A stretch of 64,000 bases of DNA from an uncultured Sulfitobacter sp. (GCA_947492925.1 CANLOQ010000002.1:124001-188000); one strand, 5' to 3'. Shown: positions 17,094-26,251, counted from the first letter of the stretch. Numbers and translations are program-made. The notes: generated by a model from the letters alone, not told the origin.

Positions 17094-18743
17094 ATGGCCG
17101 ATATTGAACGCGAAGCAATGGAATACGACGTCGTCATCGTTGGCGCAGGCCCCGCAGGTCTGTCCGCGGCGATCCGCCTGAAACAGCTTGATGCCGACAT
17201 CAATGTCGTGGTGCTTGAAAAAGGCTCCGAAGTGGGCGCGCACATCCTGTCGGGTGCGGTGCTGGACCCCATCGGCATTGATCGCCTGATCCCCGACTGG
17301 AAGGAAAAAGGCGCGCCGATCACTGTGCCGGTGAAAGAAGACAAATTCTATATGCTGGGCGAGGCCGGTCAGCTGCGCATCCCCAACTTCCCCATGCCAC
17401 CGCTGATGAACAACCACGGCAACTACATCGTGTCGATGGGCAACGTCTGCCGCTGGATGGCCGAACAGGCCGAAGAACTGGGCGTCGAGATTTTCCCCGG
17501 AATGGCCTGCTCCGAAATCGTCTATGGCGACAAAGGTGAAGTCAAAGGCGTGGTTGCCGGTGAATTCGGCATCAGCGCGGATGGCACCAAGGGCGACGGA
17601 TACGAGCCGGGAATGGAGCTGCACGGCAAATACGTGTTCCTGTCCGAAGGCGTGCGCGGGTCGCTGTCCAAGCAGGTGATCGAAAAGTTCGATCTGGCCA
17701 AGGGCAAAGAGCCGCAGAAATACGGCATCGGCATGAAAGAAATCTGGGAGATCGACCCCGCCAAGCATAAAGAAGGCTCTGTCACCCATACGATGGGCTG
17801 GCCGCTGGAAAAGAACGCGGGCGGTGGGTCTTTCATCTATCACCTTGACAACAATCAGGTTTATGTCGGTTTTGTCGTTCACCTCGGTTACAAGAACCCG
17901 CATGTGTTCCCTTACATGGAATTCCAGCGCTTCAAGCATCACCCCATCGTGGCCGACCTGCTTGAAGGCGGCAAACGCGTGGCCTACGGCGCGCGTGCCA
18001 TCACCGAAGGCGGCTATCAGTCGATGCCAAAAATGACGGCCCCCGGCGTGGCGCTGCTGGGCTGTTCTGTTGGCATGGTCAACGTGCCGCGCATCAAGGG
18101 CAACCACAACGCCATGATCTCGGGCATGATTGCCGCTGAATCCGCGCATGCCGCGATCAAGGCGGGCCGGTCTGGGGACGAATTGCCCGGATACGAGGCC
18201 GAAGTGCGCGACGGTGCGATTGGCCGTGACCTGAGAGCAGTGCGCAACGTCAAACCGATGTGGTCCAAGTGGGGCCTGACGGCATCGCTGGCCTTTGGTG
18301 GGTTTGATATGTGGTGCAACACGCTCTTTGGTGGATCGCTGTTCGGGACAATGGGCCACGGCAAATCTGACGCCGAGGTGACAGAGCCTGCGTCCAAGCA
18401 CAAGGAAATCGACTACCCCAAGCCCGACGGCAAGCTTAGCTTTGACCGCCTGACCAACGTGGCGTTTTCCTTTACCAATCATGAGGAAAGCCAGCCCGCG
18501 CACCTCAAGCTCAAGGATGCGTCGATCCCGGTCGATGTGAACCTGCCGACCTACGCAGGCCCCTCTGCGCGCTATTGCCCGGCGGGCGTGTACGAATTTG
18601 TTGGCGAAGGGGCTGATACGAAGTTTCAGATCAACTTCCAGAACTGTGTCCACTGCAAGACCTGCGACATCAAGGATCCCAGCCAGAACATCGTCTGGAC
18701 AACACCACAGGGCGGCGACGGGCCGAACTATCCCAACATGTGA
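17094..18743 (+). CDS. Electron transfer flavoprotein-ubiquinone oxidoreductase
   Basis: A 549-residue ETF-QO, the membrane-associated enzyme that takes electrons from reduced ETF, itself fed by acyl-CoA dehydrogenases, and reduces ubiquinone. The FAD-binding VVIVGAGPAGLSAAIRL is at residues 11-27. The [4Fe-4S] ligands are Cys495 in RYCPAGVYE and Cys518, Cys521 and Cys524 in CVHCKTC, followed by DIKDPSQNIVWTTPQGGDGPNYPNM, the classic C-terminus. Length and motifs match the family. It stands alone with a terminator just downstream. It would serve the acyl-CoA dehydrogenase at 4.5 kb. Confidence 0.97.
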   Translation: MADIEREAMEYDVVIVGAGPAGLSAAIRLKQLDADINVVVLEKGSEVGAHILSGAVLDPIGIDRLIPDWKEKGAPITVPVKEDKFYMLGEAGQLRIPNFPMPPLMNNHGNYIVSMGNVCRWMAEQAEELGVEIFPGMACSEIVYGDKGEVKGVVAGEFGISADGTKGDGYEPGMELHGKYVFLSEGVRGSLSKQVIEKFDLAKGKEPQKYGIGMKEIWEIDPAKHKEGSVTHTMGWPLEKNAGGGSFIYHLDNNQVYVGFVVHLGYKNPHVFPYMEFQRFKHHPIVADLLEGGKRVAYGARAITEGGYQSMPKMTAPGVALLGCSVGMVNVPRIKGNHNAMISGMIAAESAHAAIKAGRSGDELPGYEAEVRDGAIGRDLRAVRNVKPMWSKWGLTASLAFGGFDMWCNTLFGGSLFGTMGHGKSDAEVTEPASKHKEIDYPKPDGKLSFDRLTNVAFSFTNHEESQPAHLKLKDASIPVDVNLPTYAGPSARYCPAGVYEFVGEGADTKFQINFQNCVHCKTCDIKDPSQNIVWTTPQGGDGPNYPNM

Positions 18744-18768
18744 TCCACAAGATTACACCACATGATCA

Positions 18769-18798
18769 AGGGCGGGGGCATCCCCGCCCTTTGTCTTT
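18769..18798 (+). terminator. Rho-independent terminator after ETF-QO
   Basis: A nine-base-pair GC-rich stem, AGGGCGGGG (18769-18777) with CCCCGCCCT (18782-18790), has a four-base loop and is followed by TTGTCTTT. It lies 26 bases after the ETF-QO stop. Confidence 0.85.
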
Positions 18799-18907
18799 GC
18801 ATGAACCCGCTCAGACCGGCTCACAGCTGTGTCATCCTGACCCGCTCCCATTGCGCCTGCACGCAGACCTGCTAGCCTTGGGTCAAAGCGAACAGAGGCA
18901 GGTACAC

Positions 18908-20623
18908 ATGCTCAGAAATGTCCTAACCGGCGTCGCCGCCCTCCTGCTGAGCGGTGCATTTGTGCCGCAGGCCACCGCGCAGTCCGTTGCAGGGGCCTAC
19001 CTTGCCGGGCGCAGTGCCGCGGTCAACAGCGACTACCGCGAGGCGGCCCGCTATTATGCACAGGCGCTGGCCCGCGACAGCGACAATGTCGAACTGATGG
19101 AAAGCACGCTGCTTGCCTATCTGTCGCTGGGGCAACTGGACAAGGCCGCGCCGCTGGCACGGGTGCTGGAACAGCGCAACCAGACGTCACAGGTGGCGCG
19201 CCTTGTGATCACCGCTGATCTGGCGAAATCCGAAGACTACGCCGCCCTGCTGGAACGCGAAAGCGATACCGATGGCATCGGCCCGTGGGTCGATGGTCTG
19301 GTCAAAGCATGGTCGCATGTTGGCATCGGGGATGTGACCGCCGCGATGGCCGCATTCGACGGGCTCAGTCAGGAAGCGGGAATGCAGGGCTTTGTGATGT
19401 ATCACAAGGCGCTTGCACTGGCCTCCGTGGGTGATTTCGAAGGGGCCGAGGCGATCTTTGCCGATGCAGGTGCCGGTGCCGCAGGCCAAACCCGGCGCGG
19501 CGTCATGGCCCACGCCAGCGTGCTGGCGCAGCTTGACCGTCATGAGGATGCACTGGCGGTGCTGCGCGCCAGCTTTGGCGATGCAACGGATCCCGAACTG
19601 GATATGATGATCGCCGCGCTCGAAGCGAAAGAACCGCTGCCGTTCACCCAGATCCGCGACGCACAGGCCGGCATCGCAGAGGTTTTCTTTACCTTCGCGG
19701 CGGTGCTGCGCTCTGAAACGGCGGGCGACTACTATGTCCTTCTCTACTCGCGCATTGCACGTCACCTGCGGCCCGACCACGTCGATGCCTTGCTGCTGAC
19801 GGCACAACTGCTGGAAAACCTCGGGCAGGATCAACTGGCCGTCGAAGAATACAAAAACGTAGCCCGCGATGATCCCGCCTTTCACGTGGCCGAACTGGGC
19901 CGGGCAGAGGCGCTGCGCCAGACAGGCAAGGCGGATCAGGCCATCGAAGTGCTGGAACAACTTGCACAGACCCACGGTGATCTGGCCGTTGTCCACTCCA
20001 CGCTGGGCGATGTGCTGCGGGCGCAGGACGATTACGCAGGTGCCATCGCCGCCTATGACCGCGCCATCGACCGCGTCACAGACACGGCACCGGTGCGCTG
20101 GGTGCTCTATTACTCCCGTGGCATCGCCCACGAACGCTCCGGCAACGACGCGGCAATGGAAAAGGACTTTCGCGCGGCCCTCGCGCTCAATCCCGAACAG
20201 CCGCAGGTGCTGAACTATCTTGGCTATTCGATGGTTGAACAAAAGCGCAATCTGGACGAAGCGCTCGACATGATCGAACGCGCCGTCGCGGCCAGCCCGC
20301 AATCGGGCTACATCGTCGATTCGCTGGGCTGGGTGCTCTACCGTCTGGGCCGCTACGATGAAGCGGTTGGTCACATGGAACGTGCGGTTGAACTCTTGGC
20401 CGTGGATCCGGTGGTCAACGATCATCTGGGTGATGTCTACTGGGCCGTGGGCCGCTACCGCGAGGCGGAGTTTCAGTGGAGCCGTGCGCTGTCTTTCATC
20501 GACGAGGAAGACAACGACAGCGAAGCGGACCCGCTGCGCATCCGCCGCAAGCTTGAGGTGGGTCTGGACAAGGTGCTGGAAGAAGAGGGCGCGCCCCCGC
20601 TCAAACTGAGCAATGACATCTGA
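18908..20623 (+). CDS. Exported tetratricopeptide-repeat protein
   Basis: A 571-residue protein with an N-terminal signal sequence (about residues 1-25, ending in QATAQS) followed almost entirely by TPR helices. Clear repeat units include REAARYYAQALARDSDNVELM near 45, DYAGAIAAYDRAIDR near 378 and GRYDEAVGHMERAVELLAVDP near 480. TPR proteins scaffold protein complexes; a periplasmic role in envelope or secretion assembly is likely but not specified. The frame is open 56 codons upstream, but only the ATG at 18908 gives a signal peptide, and the earlier part overlaps the terminator. Its end overlaps ispE by 11 bases. Confidence 0.88.
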   Translation: MLRNVLTGVAALLLSGAFVPQATAQSVAGAYLAGRSAAVNSDYREAARYYAQALARDSDNVELMESTLLAYLSLGQLDKAAPLARVLEQRNQTSQVARLVITADLAKSEDYAALLERESDTDGIGPWVDGLVKAWSHVGIGDVTAAMAAFDGLSQEAGMQGFVMYHKALALASVGDFEGAEAIFADAGAGAAGQTRRGVMAHASVLAQLDRHEDALAVLRASFGDATDPELDMMIAALEAKEPLPFTQIRDAQAGIAEVFFTFAAVLRSETAGDYYVLLYSRIARHLRPDHVDALLLTAQLLENLGQDQLAVEEYKNVARDDPAFHVAELGRAEALRQTGKADQAIEVLEQLAQTHGDLAVVHSTLGDVLRAQDDYAGAIAAYDRAIDRVTDTAPVRWVLYYSRGIAHERSGNDAAMEKDFRAALALNPEQPQVLNYLGYSMVEQKRNLDEALDMIERAVAASPQSGYIVDSLGWVLYRLGRYDEAVGHMERAVELLAVDPVVNDHLGDVYWAVGRYREAEFQWSRALSFIDEEDNDSEADPLRIRRKLEVGLDKVLEEEGAPPLKLSNDI

Positions 20624-21428
20624 GGTCTTTGCCCCGGCAAAGATCAATCTGACGCTTCATGTGACCGGACAGCGGGCTGATGGCTATCACCTACTTGATT
20701 CGCTTGTGGTTTTTGCCGATGTGGGTGATCGTCTGACGATCACGGATGCGCCCGATATGGCGATCACCGTGACCGGCCCCTTCGCGCCGGGCGTGCCCAC
20801 CGACGCCCGCAACCTTGTGTGGCAGGCGGCAAGGCGCGCAGGCCACAGTTGCCATATCAAGCTTGAGAAAAACCTGCCCCACGGCGCAGGCATCGGCGGC
20901 GGCTCCTCTGACGCAGCAGCAGTGCTGCGCCACTACGGTATTTCGGAGGGATGCGGCGAATTGGGGGCCGACATCCCCGTGTGTCTGGCCGCATCACCGC
21001 AAAGGGTGCGTGGCACGGGCGATCTGCTTCACCCATTGACCGACCTGCCTGTTTTGCCTGCGGTGCTGGTCAATCCCGGCGTGCATGTCGCAACGCCGGT
21101 TATCTTTGATGCGTTGGAGCGTAAAGATCATCCGGGCATGCCAGAAGAGATCCCGACATTCGCCGGACCCGATAGCTTGATCAAATGGCTCGCACGTCAG
21201 CGCAATGATTTGGAGGCACCTGCCGTGCAAGTCGCGCCGGAGATCGGGGTGGTTTTGGCCGCCCTGAAGGCAAGCCCGCATTGCCGGTTGGCCCGTATGT
21301 CAGGATCGGGCGCGACCTGCTTTGCGCTGTGCGACGATCTGGATGCGGCCCGGAAGTTAAGCAAGGAAATCATCCAAGCGTATCCAACCTGGTGGAACGT
21401 GGTTACGATGCTGGGTGAGACACCATAA
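20613..21428 (+). CDS. ispE: 4-diphosphocytidyl-2-C-methyl-D-erythritol kinase IspE
   Basis: A 271-residue GHMP kinase that phosphorylates CDP-methylerythritol in the MEP route to isoprenoids. It starts VFAPAKINLTLHVTGQRADGYH (residues 5-26), carrying the substrate-binding Lys, and has the ATP-binding glycine loop LPHGAGIGGGSSDAAA near 88-103. MSGSGATCFAL near 229-239 is the third GHMP motif. The ATG at 20613 overlaps the TPR gene. The polyprenyl diphosphate synthase that uses the pathway's products is encoded close by on the opposite strand. Confidence 0.96.
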   Translation: MTSEVFAPAKINLTLHVTGQRADGYHLLDSLVVFADVGDRLTITDAPDMAITVTGPFAPGVPTDARNLVWQAARRAGHSCHIKLEKNLPHGAGIGGGSSDAAAVLRHYGISEGCGELGADIPVCLAASPQRVRGTGDLLHPLTDLPVLPAVLVNPGVHVATPVIFDALERKDHPGMPEEIPTFAGPDSLIKWLARQRNDLEAPAVQVAPEIGVVLAALKASPHCRLARMSGSGATCFALCDDLDAARKLSKEIIQAYPTWWNVVTMLGETP

Positions 21429-21447
21429 ATGATAGTCCGGAGTTGAA

Positions 21448-21807
21448 ATGAAAAGCATTTGCCAAATCGCGTTCGTCCTGGTCCTCCTCGCGCCCGGCGG
21501 TGCATCAGCCAAAGTCAATTGCGATGCTTTTGAAGGGACTTGGGCAGGTCAGATGATCCACAAGGGTGGCGATTTCAACGGTGCGACGTCGATGGCGATC
21601 CGAGACTGCAAAGTGACATGGACACTGCCCGGTGGCCGCACGAATACCTGTCGCCTTCGCGCCCGCAAGGGCAAGGTCGAATATGGGCCCTGTTCGCTTG
21701 GGTCTCACGGCACGGTAGAGAAGTCGGGCCAGACGCTTACCTTCAGGAACGTCTACACCGCCGCCCGGCACCGGCCCTATACAGTCAGGCTGGGTCGCGC
21801 AGAATGA
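21448..21807 (+). CDS. Small secreted protein of unknown function
   Basis: A 119-residue protein with a standard signal peptide (MKSICQIAFVLVLLAPGGASA, residues 1-21, AxA-type cleavage). The mature part is basic and has four cysteines, in KVNCDAF, AIRDCKVTW, TNTCRLRA and YGPCSLG, which could form two disulfides. A repeating Trp/Thr/Gly pattern (FEGTWAGQM, CKVTWTLPGGRTN) suggests a small beta-barrel or lipocalin-like fold, but I recognise no family. It lies 19 bases after ispE. Confidence 0.65.
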   Translation: MKSICQIAFVLVLLAPGGASAKVNCDAFEGTWAGQMIHKGGDFNGATSMAIRDCKVTWTLPGGRTNTCRLRARKGKVEYGPCSLGSHGTVEKSGQTLTFRNVYTAARHRPYTVRLGRAE

Positions 21808-21834
21808 CCGCGGTGCACGGTCACGTTTTTTCGA

Positions 21835-22833
21835 TCAATTGATCCGCGCCACGACGTAACCGGCCAGATCGCGCAGCATGTCATTGACCTCATGGGCGGG
21901 CAACACATCCAACGCGGTCTTGGCCTTCTCCGCCCAGGCCAGCGCATCTGCCTGTGTCGCCGCCAGCGTGCCGTGCTTGTGCAAAAGCGCCAGCGCGTGA
22001 TCCAGATCACCGTCTTCCTGCCGCCCTTTCTCAATCGTCCGCACCCAGAACGCACGCTCCTCCGCATCCGCTTTCGCCACCGCCTTAATCACCGGCAACG
22101 TCAGCTTGCGTTCGCGGAAATCGTCGCCCACATTCTTGCCAGTGGCCCCGCTATCCCCTTGATAGTCCAGCAGATCGTCCACAATCTGAAACGCAATTCC
22201 CAGCGCGTCACCGTAGTCGAACAACGCCTGCACCAGCGTGTCATCCGCGCCCGCGATGACACCGCCCACCTCGGTCGCGGCGGAAAACAATGCCGCCGTC
22301 TTGCCGCGCACCACCTGTAGGTACACGTCCTCGTCCGTCGCAAGATTGCGCGCCGCAGTCAGCTGCAAAACCTCGCCTTCCGCAATCGTCGCCGCCGCAT
22401 TCGACAGAATACGCATCACCCGCATCGACCCCGGTTCGGTCATCAACTGAAATGACCGCGCAAACAGGTAATCGCCCACCAGCACCGATGATTGATTGTC
22501 CCACAGCAGGTTCGCCGTGGGCCGCCCGCGCCGCTGTTCGCTTTCGTCCACCACGTCATCGTGCAGCAGGGTTGCGGTATGAATAAACTCAACCGTGGCC
22601 GCCAGATGCACGTGATAGGGCCCGTCATAGCCGCACATCCGCGCCGCCGCCAACGTCAGCATCGGGCGCAACCGCTTGCCCCCCGCCTCAACCAGATGCG
22701 CGGTCACTTCAGGAATGCGCGGCGCATGCTTTGACGCCATCCGCTCGCGGATCAGCAACCCCACGGCATCCATATCCCCCGCCAGATAGGCCGCCATCCG
22801 GTCATGTGGTTTGAGCACCGCTTCGGTATTCAT
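21835..22833 (-). CDS. Long-chain polyprenyl diphosphate synthase (ubiquinone side chain)
   Basis: A 332-residue trans-prenyltransferase. The first aspartate-rich motif is LLHDDVVDE (Asp92, Asp93, Asp96) and the second is DDLLDYQGD (Asp219, Asp220, Asp223). GGKRLRPML at residues 51-59 binds isopentenyl diphosphate. The residues before the first motif are small, which fits a long-chain product; in alphaproteobacteria this is usually the C45-C50 tail of ubiquinone. The frame is open 20 codons upstream, but the ATG at 21835's partner start, 22833, gives the normal family N-terminus. It is divergent from the DUF2007 gene across 69 bases. Confidence 0.93.
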   Translation of the reverse strand: MNTEAVLKPHDRMAAYLAGDMDAVGLLIRERMASKHAPRIPEVTAHLVEAGGKRLRPMLTLAAARMCGYDGPYHVHLAATVEFIHTATLLHDDVVDESEQRRGRPTANLLWDNQSSVLVGDYLFARSFQLMTEPGSMRVMRILSNAAATIAEGEVLQLTAARNLATDEDVYLQVVRGKTAALFSAATEVGGVIAGADDTLVQALFDYGDALGIAFQIVDDLLDYQGDSGATGKNVGDDFRERKLTLPVIKAVAKADAEERAFWVRTIEKGRQEDGDLDHALALLHKHGTLAATQADALAWAEKAKTALDVLPAHEVNDMLRDLAGYVVARIN

Positions 22834-22902
22834 CAATTCAACCTTATCCACCGCCCTGCATTCAGGCTCGACAATCCGGCCAAACTGGCCCACACCCCTG
22901 AT

Positions 22903-23118
22903 ATGAAGGAACTTTTACGCACCACAGACATGACCGTGATTGCCTTTGCACAGGCCCTTCTTCGCGGAGAGGATATAGACTGCTTCGAGATGGACGTAAA
23001 CATGAGCGTCCTTGAAGGCGGCATCGGTATTTTCCCGCGCCGCCTGATGGTGCATCCCGACAATCACGCCGCCGCAGTGCGCGTTCTTCTGGACAACGAT
23101 ATTTCGCTGGGCCTGTGA
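22903..23118 (+). CDS. DUF2007 family small protein
   Basis: A 71-residue protein starting MKELLRTTDMTVIAFAQALL. The N-terminal beta-alpha unit with TTDMTVIAFAQALLRGEDI and a later FPRRLMVHPDNHAAAVRVLL match the DUF2007 family of putative signal-transducing proteins, which resemble PII-like ferredoxin folds. The function is not established. It overlaps the methyltransferase gene by four bases and is divergent from polyprenyl synthase, a gene order that I recall from many alphaproteobacteria. Confidence 0.85.
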   Translation: MKELLRTTDMTVIAFAQALLRGEDIDCFEMDVNMSVLEGGIGIFPRRLMVHPDNHAAAVRVLLDNDISLGL

Positions 23119-23867
23119 CAACGCCGGACGATCCCGATCTGACCCGCGATGCCTTCCTGGGCGGGCGATTGCATCTTTTGCAGCCGCGCAAAGGTTACCG
23201 CGCCGGTATCGACGCAGTCATGCTAAGCGCCTCTGTTTGCGCAGAAAAAAACCAACGCGTGCTTGAACTGGGGTGCGGTGCAGGGGTGGCCATCCTGTGC
23301 CTTGGTGCGCGGGTCCCGGGCCTGCACCTGACCGGGGTGGAGCGCGACGCGTCCTATGCTGAACTCGCCCGGCGCAACGGCGGAGCCGCGCTTGAGGTGA
23401 TCGACGCGGACCTTGCCGCCCTGCCACAAGACCTGCGCCAGCGACAATTTGACCACGTGATCGCGAACCCGCCTTTCTATGACCGCACCGCTTCTGTCGC
23501 CTCCGGTCTGCCCGCCCGCGAGGCGGCGCATGGGGCGCAGACATCGCTTGACACATGGGTCCGCGTGGCGGCAAAGAGGCTTGCCCCCAAAGGACAGGCG
23601 CATTTTATCCACCGCCTGTCTGCCTTGCCCACGATCCTTGCCGCGTTGCCCGGGGGCATGGGCTCGGTCGAGGTGCTGCCGCTGTCGGCGCGGTCCGGGC
23701 GTGATCCCGACCGGATGATCCTGCGGGCCCGCAAAAACGGGCGCGCGGATTTTCGCATGGCAGCCCCGCTGATCCTGCACGCCGGCGCGCACCACCGCGC
23801 GGACCAACCTGACCTTGCACCGGCCGTCACTGCAATCCTGCGCGACGGGCAGGGGTTGAAATTTTAA
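23115..23867 (+). CDS. TrmN6-like adenine-N6 methyltransferase
   Basis: A 250-residue class I SAM-dependent methyltransferase. The SAM-binding loop VLELGCGAGVAIL is at about residues 49-61. The catalytic NPPFY motif at about 118-122, in HVIANPPFYDRTAS, marks methylation of an exocyclic amino group and is typical of TrmN6, which modifies A37 of tRNA1(Val). The N-terminus LGGRLHLLQPRKGYRAGIDAVML also fits that family. The start is GTG at 23115, inside the DUF2007 stop, so the two are coupled. Confidence 0.88.
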   Translation: MTTPDDPDLTRDAFLGGRLHLLQPRKGYRAGIDAVMLSASVCAEKNQRVLELGCGAGVAILCLGARVPGLHLTGVERDASYAELARRNGGAALEVIDADLAALPQDLRQRQFDHVIANPPFYDRTASVASGLPAREAAHGAQTSLDTWVRVAAKRLAPKGQAHFIHRLSALPTILAALPGGMGSVEVLPLSARSGRDPDRMILRARKNGRADFRMAAPLILHAGAHHRADQPDLAPAVTAILRDGQGLKF

Positions 23868-23978
23868 ATTCCGCCTTCACATCTTATTTACCACTGCAGC
23901 AGCTATGCTGCGGGGCGGCGTGACAGACGCGCCATTCTGTGGTCAACTCAAGGCCTACACATCATCAAGGAGGATTTT

Positions 23979-24143
23979 ATGGCTCTCACTGCACATCTGG
24001 AGACCCTCAAGCGCAAGCATCAGGAAATGAGCGACGCCGTCGAACAAGCCCAACGCGCCCCCGGTGTCGATGATCTGGAAGTTGCAACGATGAAGAAAGA
24101 AAAGCTGCGGTTGAAAGAGGAAATTACCCGGCTTTCGAGTTAG
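23979..24143 (+). CDS. DUF465 (YdcH-type) small coiled-coil protein, 54 aa
   Basis: A 54-residue, highly charged helical protein that begins MALTAHLETLKRKHQEMSD. It has two heptad-patterned helices separated by a GVDDLEVATMKKEKLRLKEEI segment, the pattern of the DUF465 family. The start has a strong AAGGAGG at 23968-23974. It is preceded by 111 bases holding a perfect six-base-pair hairpin (GCAGCA-GCTA-TGCTGC, 23893-23908) of unknown role. Function unknown; members are abundant small cytoplasmic proteins. Confidence 0.85.
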   Translation: MALTAHLETLKRKHQEMSDAVEQAQRAPGVDDLEVATMKKEKLRLKEEITRLSS

Positions 24144-24158
24144 CCTATCCCATAGTTT

Positions 24159-24173
24159 CGGGGGTCACCCCCG
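24159..24173. terminator. Possible bidirectional terminator hairpin
   Basis: CGGGGG (24159-24164) pairs with CCCCCG (24168-24173) across a three-base loop between convergent genes. The only T-rich flank is short and lies on the left side, so termination is uncertain. Confidence 0.4.
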
Positions 24174-24174
24174 C

Positions 24175-25038
24175 CTAAGACAGGCTGGCGCGCGCGGCAA
24201 TCGCAGCGCCGCCAGTCACCAGAAGTGCGGCCCACAGCAACGACACGCTCGGTGCCGCAACCCCGGCAAGCACCAGCACCAGCGTTGACAGCAGCGGTGC
24301 GGCGTAGGAACTGGTGCCCAGCAACTGGATGTCACCCTGTTTGACACCAATGTCCCACACAAAAAACGCAAGCCCCACCGGCCCCACGCCCAGCCCGATG
24401 ATCGACGCCCATCCCAACGCGGATGCGGGCAGAATGGTCTGCTCAAACATCAGATGCAGCGGCAGCGACAGTGCCGCACTTGCCAGACAGAAAACCGCCA
24501 CGGTGGCGGTCGGCGCTGTCCCGATCCGGCGGGACAACACCGAATAGCCCGACCACGTCAGCGCACACAAAAGCGCCAGCATATAGCCCGCCATATGATC
24601 GTCTGAAAACCCGCTCCGGGCACCACCCAGAATGATCAACGCCGCCCCCGCAAACCCGACAACCGCGCCCAGCAAATGGCCCGCGCGCAGCCGTTCGCCC
24701 GGCAAAAGCCCCGAAAAGACAACAATCAGCAGCGGCCAAAGATAGGCGATCAGCCCCGCTTCCGCCGCCGGTGCCAACCGCAGCGCCGAAAAATACAGCG
24801 CGTGATACCCAAAAAGCCCAAGACTGCCAAACACATAGACCCGCAGCGGCACCGCTCGCAAACGGTTCAGCCCCCCGGTCCGCGCCGCCCAAATCAGCCC
24901 CAGCGTGCCGCCAATCGAAAAACATAGCGTGTTCAACAGAAACGGCGGCGTCGGTGAAGAGCCAACCGTGAAAAGCGCCAGAAGCGCCCAAAGCAGAACA
25001 GCGGCAAAACCGATCAATGTGGCGCGGTTCCGGGTCAT
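24175..25038 (-). CDS. DMT/EamA family exporter, YddG-like
   Basis: A 287-residue transporter with ten hydrophobic segments arranged as two EamA halves. The first half runs from FAAVLLWALLALFTV to about residue 140 and the second from GYMLALLCALTWSGYSVL. Motifs FGYHALYFSALRLAPAAEAGLIAYLWPLLIV and GVGPVGLAFFVWDIGVKQG resemble YddG, an exporter of aromatic amino acids and related compounds. The start overlaps the stop of the upstream LysR gene (ATGA), so regulator and transporter form an operon. The substrate is inferred from family only. Confidence 0.88.
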   Translation of the reverse strand: MTRNRATLIGFAAVLLWALLALFTVGSSPTPPFLLNTLCFSIGGTLGLIWAARTGGLNRLRAVPLRVYVFGSLGLFGYHALYFSALRLAPAAEAGLIAYLWPLLIVVFSGLLPGERLRAGHLLGAVVGFAGAALIILGGARSGFSDDHMAGYMLALLCALTWSGYSVLSRRIGTAPTATVAVFCLASAALSLPLHLMFEQTILPASALGWASIIGLGVGPVGLAFFVWDIGVKQGDIQLLGTSSYAAPLLSTLVLVLAGVAAPSVSLLWAALLVTGGAAIAARASLS

Positions 25039-25988
25039 TCGGCGCGGCCTCCCTGTGCGGCAGGTTTCAGCATCTCAAAGCTGTCGGCCAGCGCGCTGGT
25101 CTTGTCAATCTCGCGCAGCATCCAATCTCTGAAAGCAACGATTTGCGGCCGCGTCTCGGCCCCTTCCTGACACAGAAACCGAAACCCCGCACCCGTTGCC
25201 AACGCCTTGCCATAGGGGGCCACCAGCCGCCCCTCCGCCAGATCCTTGATCACCAACGCCCTGCGGCCCAGCACAACACCGATGCCCGCCAACGCGGCAT
25301 CAATCGCATGATCGGCCTGCGAAAACCGGGGTCCGGCGGCGGTAAACGGGGGCAGCTGCATGGCCGCCGACCACGCGGCCCAATCCACGGTAGGCCGAAT
25401 GAATTCAATGGATTCGTCGATGATCAACACCGCCCCGCGCAGGCTTTCCGGGGTTGGATATCGCGCGGCCATTTCCGGCACCATCACCGGCGTCACCCAT
25501 TCCGTCGCCATCGGCAGGGCATAAAGCCCCGGGTCAGGACCGTACCCAAACCGGATCGCCACATCGATGTTGTCGCGGGCAAAATCCATCAGGCGCAGCG
25601 ACGCAGAGAACCGCAGTTCAATCTCTGGATGCTCCTGCGCAAAGGCATAAAGGCGCGGCGCCAGCCATTTTGCGGTGAACGCTGGCCCTGCGGTGACCGC
25701 CAGCGACTGGTGATCCTGCGTGCGCTGCGCCGCGCGCCATCCGTTTGTCAGCGTCTCGAACGCAACTTTTGCATCCGGCGCCAGCGCGCGCCCCGCCTCC
25801 GTCAGCTCCACCGCCCGGTTCAACCGGCGAAACAGGGCAGTGCCCAGATGCTCTTCCAGCGATTTGATCTGAAACGAAAGAGCGGCCGGCGTCACATTCA
25901 GCTCATCCGCCGCCTTCGCAAATGACATATGCCGCGCGGCGGCGTCAAAGGCCCGCAAAGCGGTCAGAGGGGGCAGGGGATTGGCCAT
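25035..25988 (-). CDS. LysR-family regulator, GcvA-like, upstream of the exporter
   Basis: A 317-residue LysR-type regulator. The winged helix-turn-helix is at residues 4-63 (LPPLTALRAFDAAARHMSFAKAADELNVTPAALSFQIKSLEEHLG), resembling GcvA. The rest is the effector-binding domain, with FTAKWLAPRL and DVAIRFGYGPDPG typical of the GcvA subgroup. The GTG at 25994 is two codons earlier; the ATG at 25988 is preferred. It is cotranscribed with the exporter gene that it overlaps and may control it in response to an exported metabolite. Confidence 0.92.
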   Translation of the reverse strand: MANPLPPLTALRAFDAAARHMSFAKAADELNVTPAALSFQIKSLEEHLGTALFRRLNRAVELTEAGRALAPDAKVAFETLTNGWRAAQRTQDHQSLAVTAGPAFTAKWLAPRLYAFAQEHPEIELRFSASLRLMDFARDNIDVAIRFGYGPDPGLYALPMATEWVTPVMVPEMAARYPTPESLRGAVLIIDESIEFIRPTVDWAAWSAAMQLPPFTAAGPRFSQADHAIDAALAGIGVVLGRRALVIKDLAEGRLVAPYGKALATGAGFRFLCQEGAETRPQIVAFRDWMLREIDKTSALADSFEMLKPAAQGGRAE

Positions 25989-26108
25989 GTTCACTTAAGT
26001 ACAGCTTAACCGAAGCATTGAAAAGTCTCGTTTGTCAGGCACATCGCAAAGCCCCATATTCGTTTCAATACAGAAACACTGATGCACTACAACACAAGGA
26101 TCTATCCA

Positions 26109-26225
26109 ATGTTCGAAGCAACAACAAACCCCGCCGCCCGTCGCGCCATGCAGGATGCCCACCTTGAGCGGGGTCGCGCAATGGCAAACGTCTGGGGCTG
26201 GTTTTTCGCACCCACTTCCCGCTGA
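26109..26225 (+). CDS. Predicted 38-aa protein with its own terminator
   Basis: A short frame beginning ATG at 26109 with AAGGA ten bases upstream. It encodes 38 residues: an Ala/Arg-rich helix MFEATTNPAARRAMQDAHLE followed by RGRAMANVWGWFFAPTSR, with two Trp and two Phe near the end. That composition suggests an amphipathic, membrane-touching peptide. A strong Rho-independent terminator starts 27 bases after its stop, and it stands alone between the divergent lysR and convergent phaB genes, so it looks like a real monocistronic unit. I recognise no family. Confidence 0.6.
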   Translation: MFEATTNPAARRAMQDAHLERGRAMANVWGWFFAPTSR

Positions 26226-26251
26226 AGGTTGCAAACTTCTTACGGGATCAG

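Noticed and set aside
17013-18653. A 546-codon minus-strand frame
   Set aside because: It lies opposite ETF-QO and its translation has no family features; it is a codon-bias shadow.
18740-18907. N-terminal extension of the TPR protein
   Set aside because: It would run through the ETF-QO terminator and hide the signal peptide that starts at the ATG at 18908.
19187-20647. A 486-codon minus-strand frame
   Set aside because: It is antisense to the TPR protein gene, which has a signal peptide, repeats and proper flanking signals.
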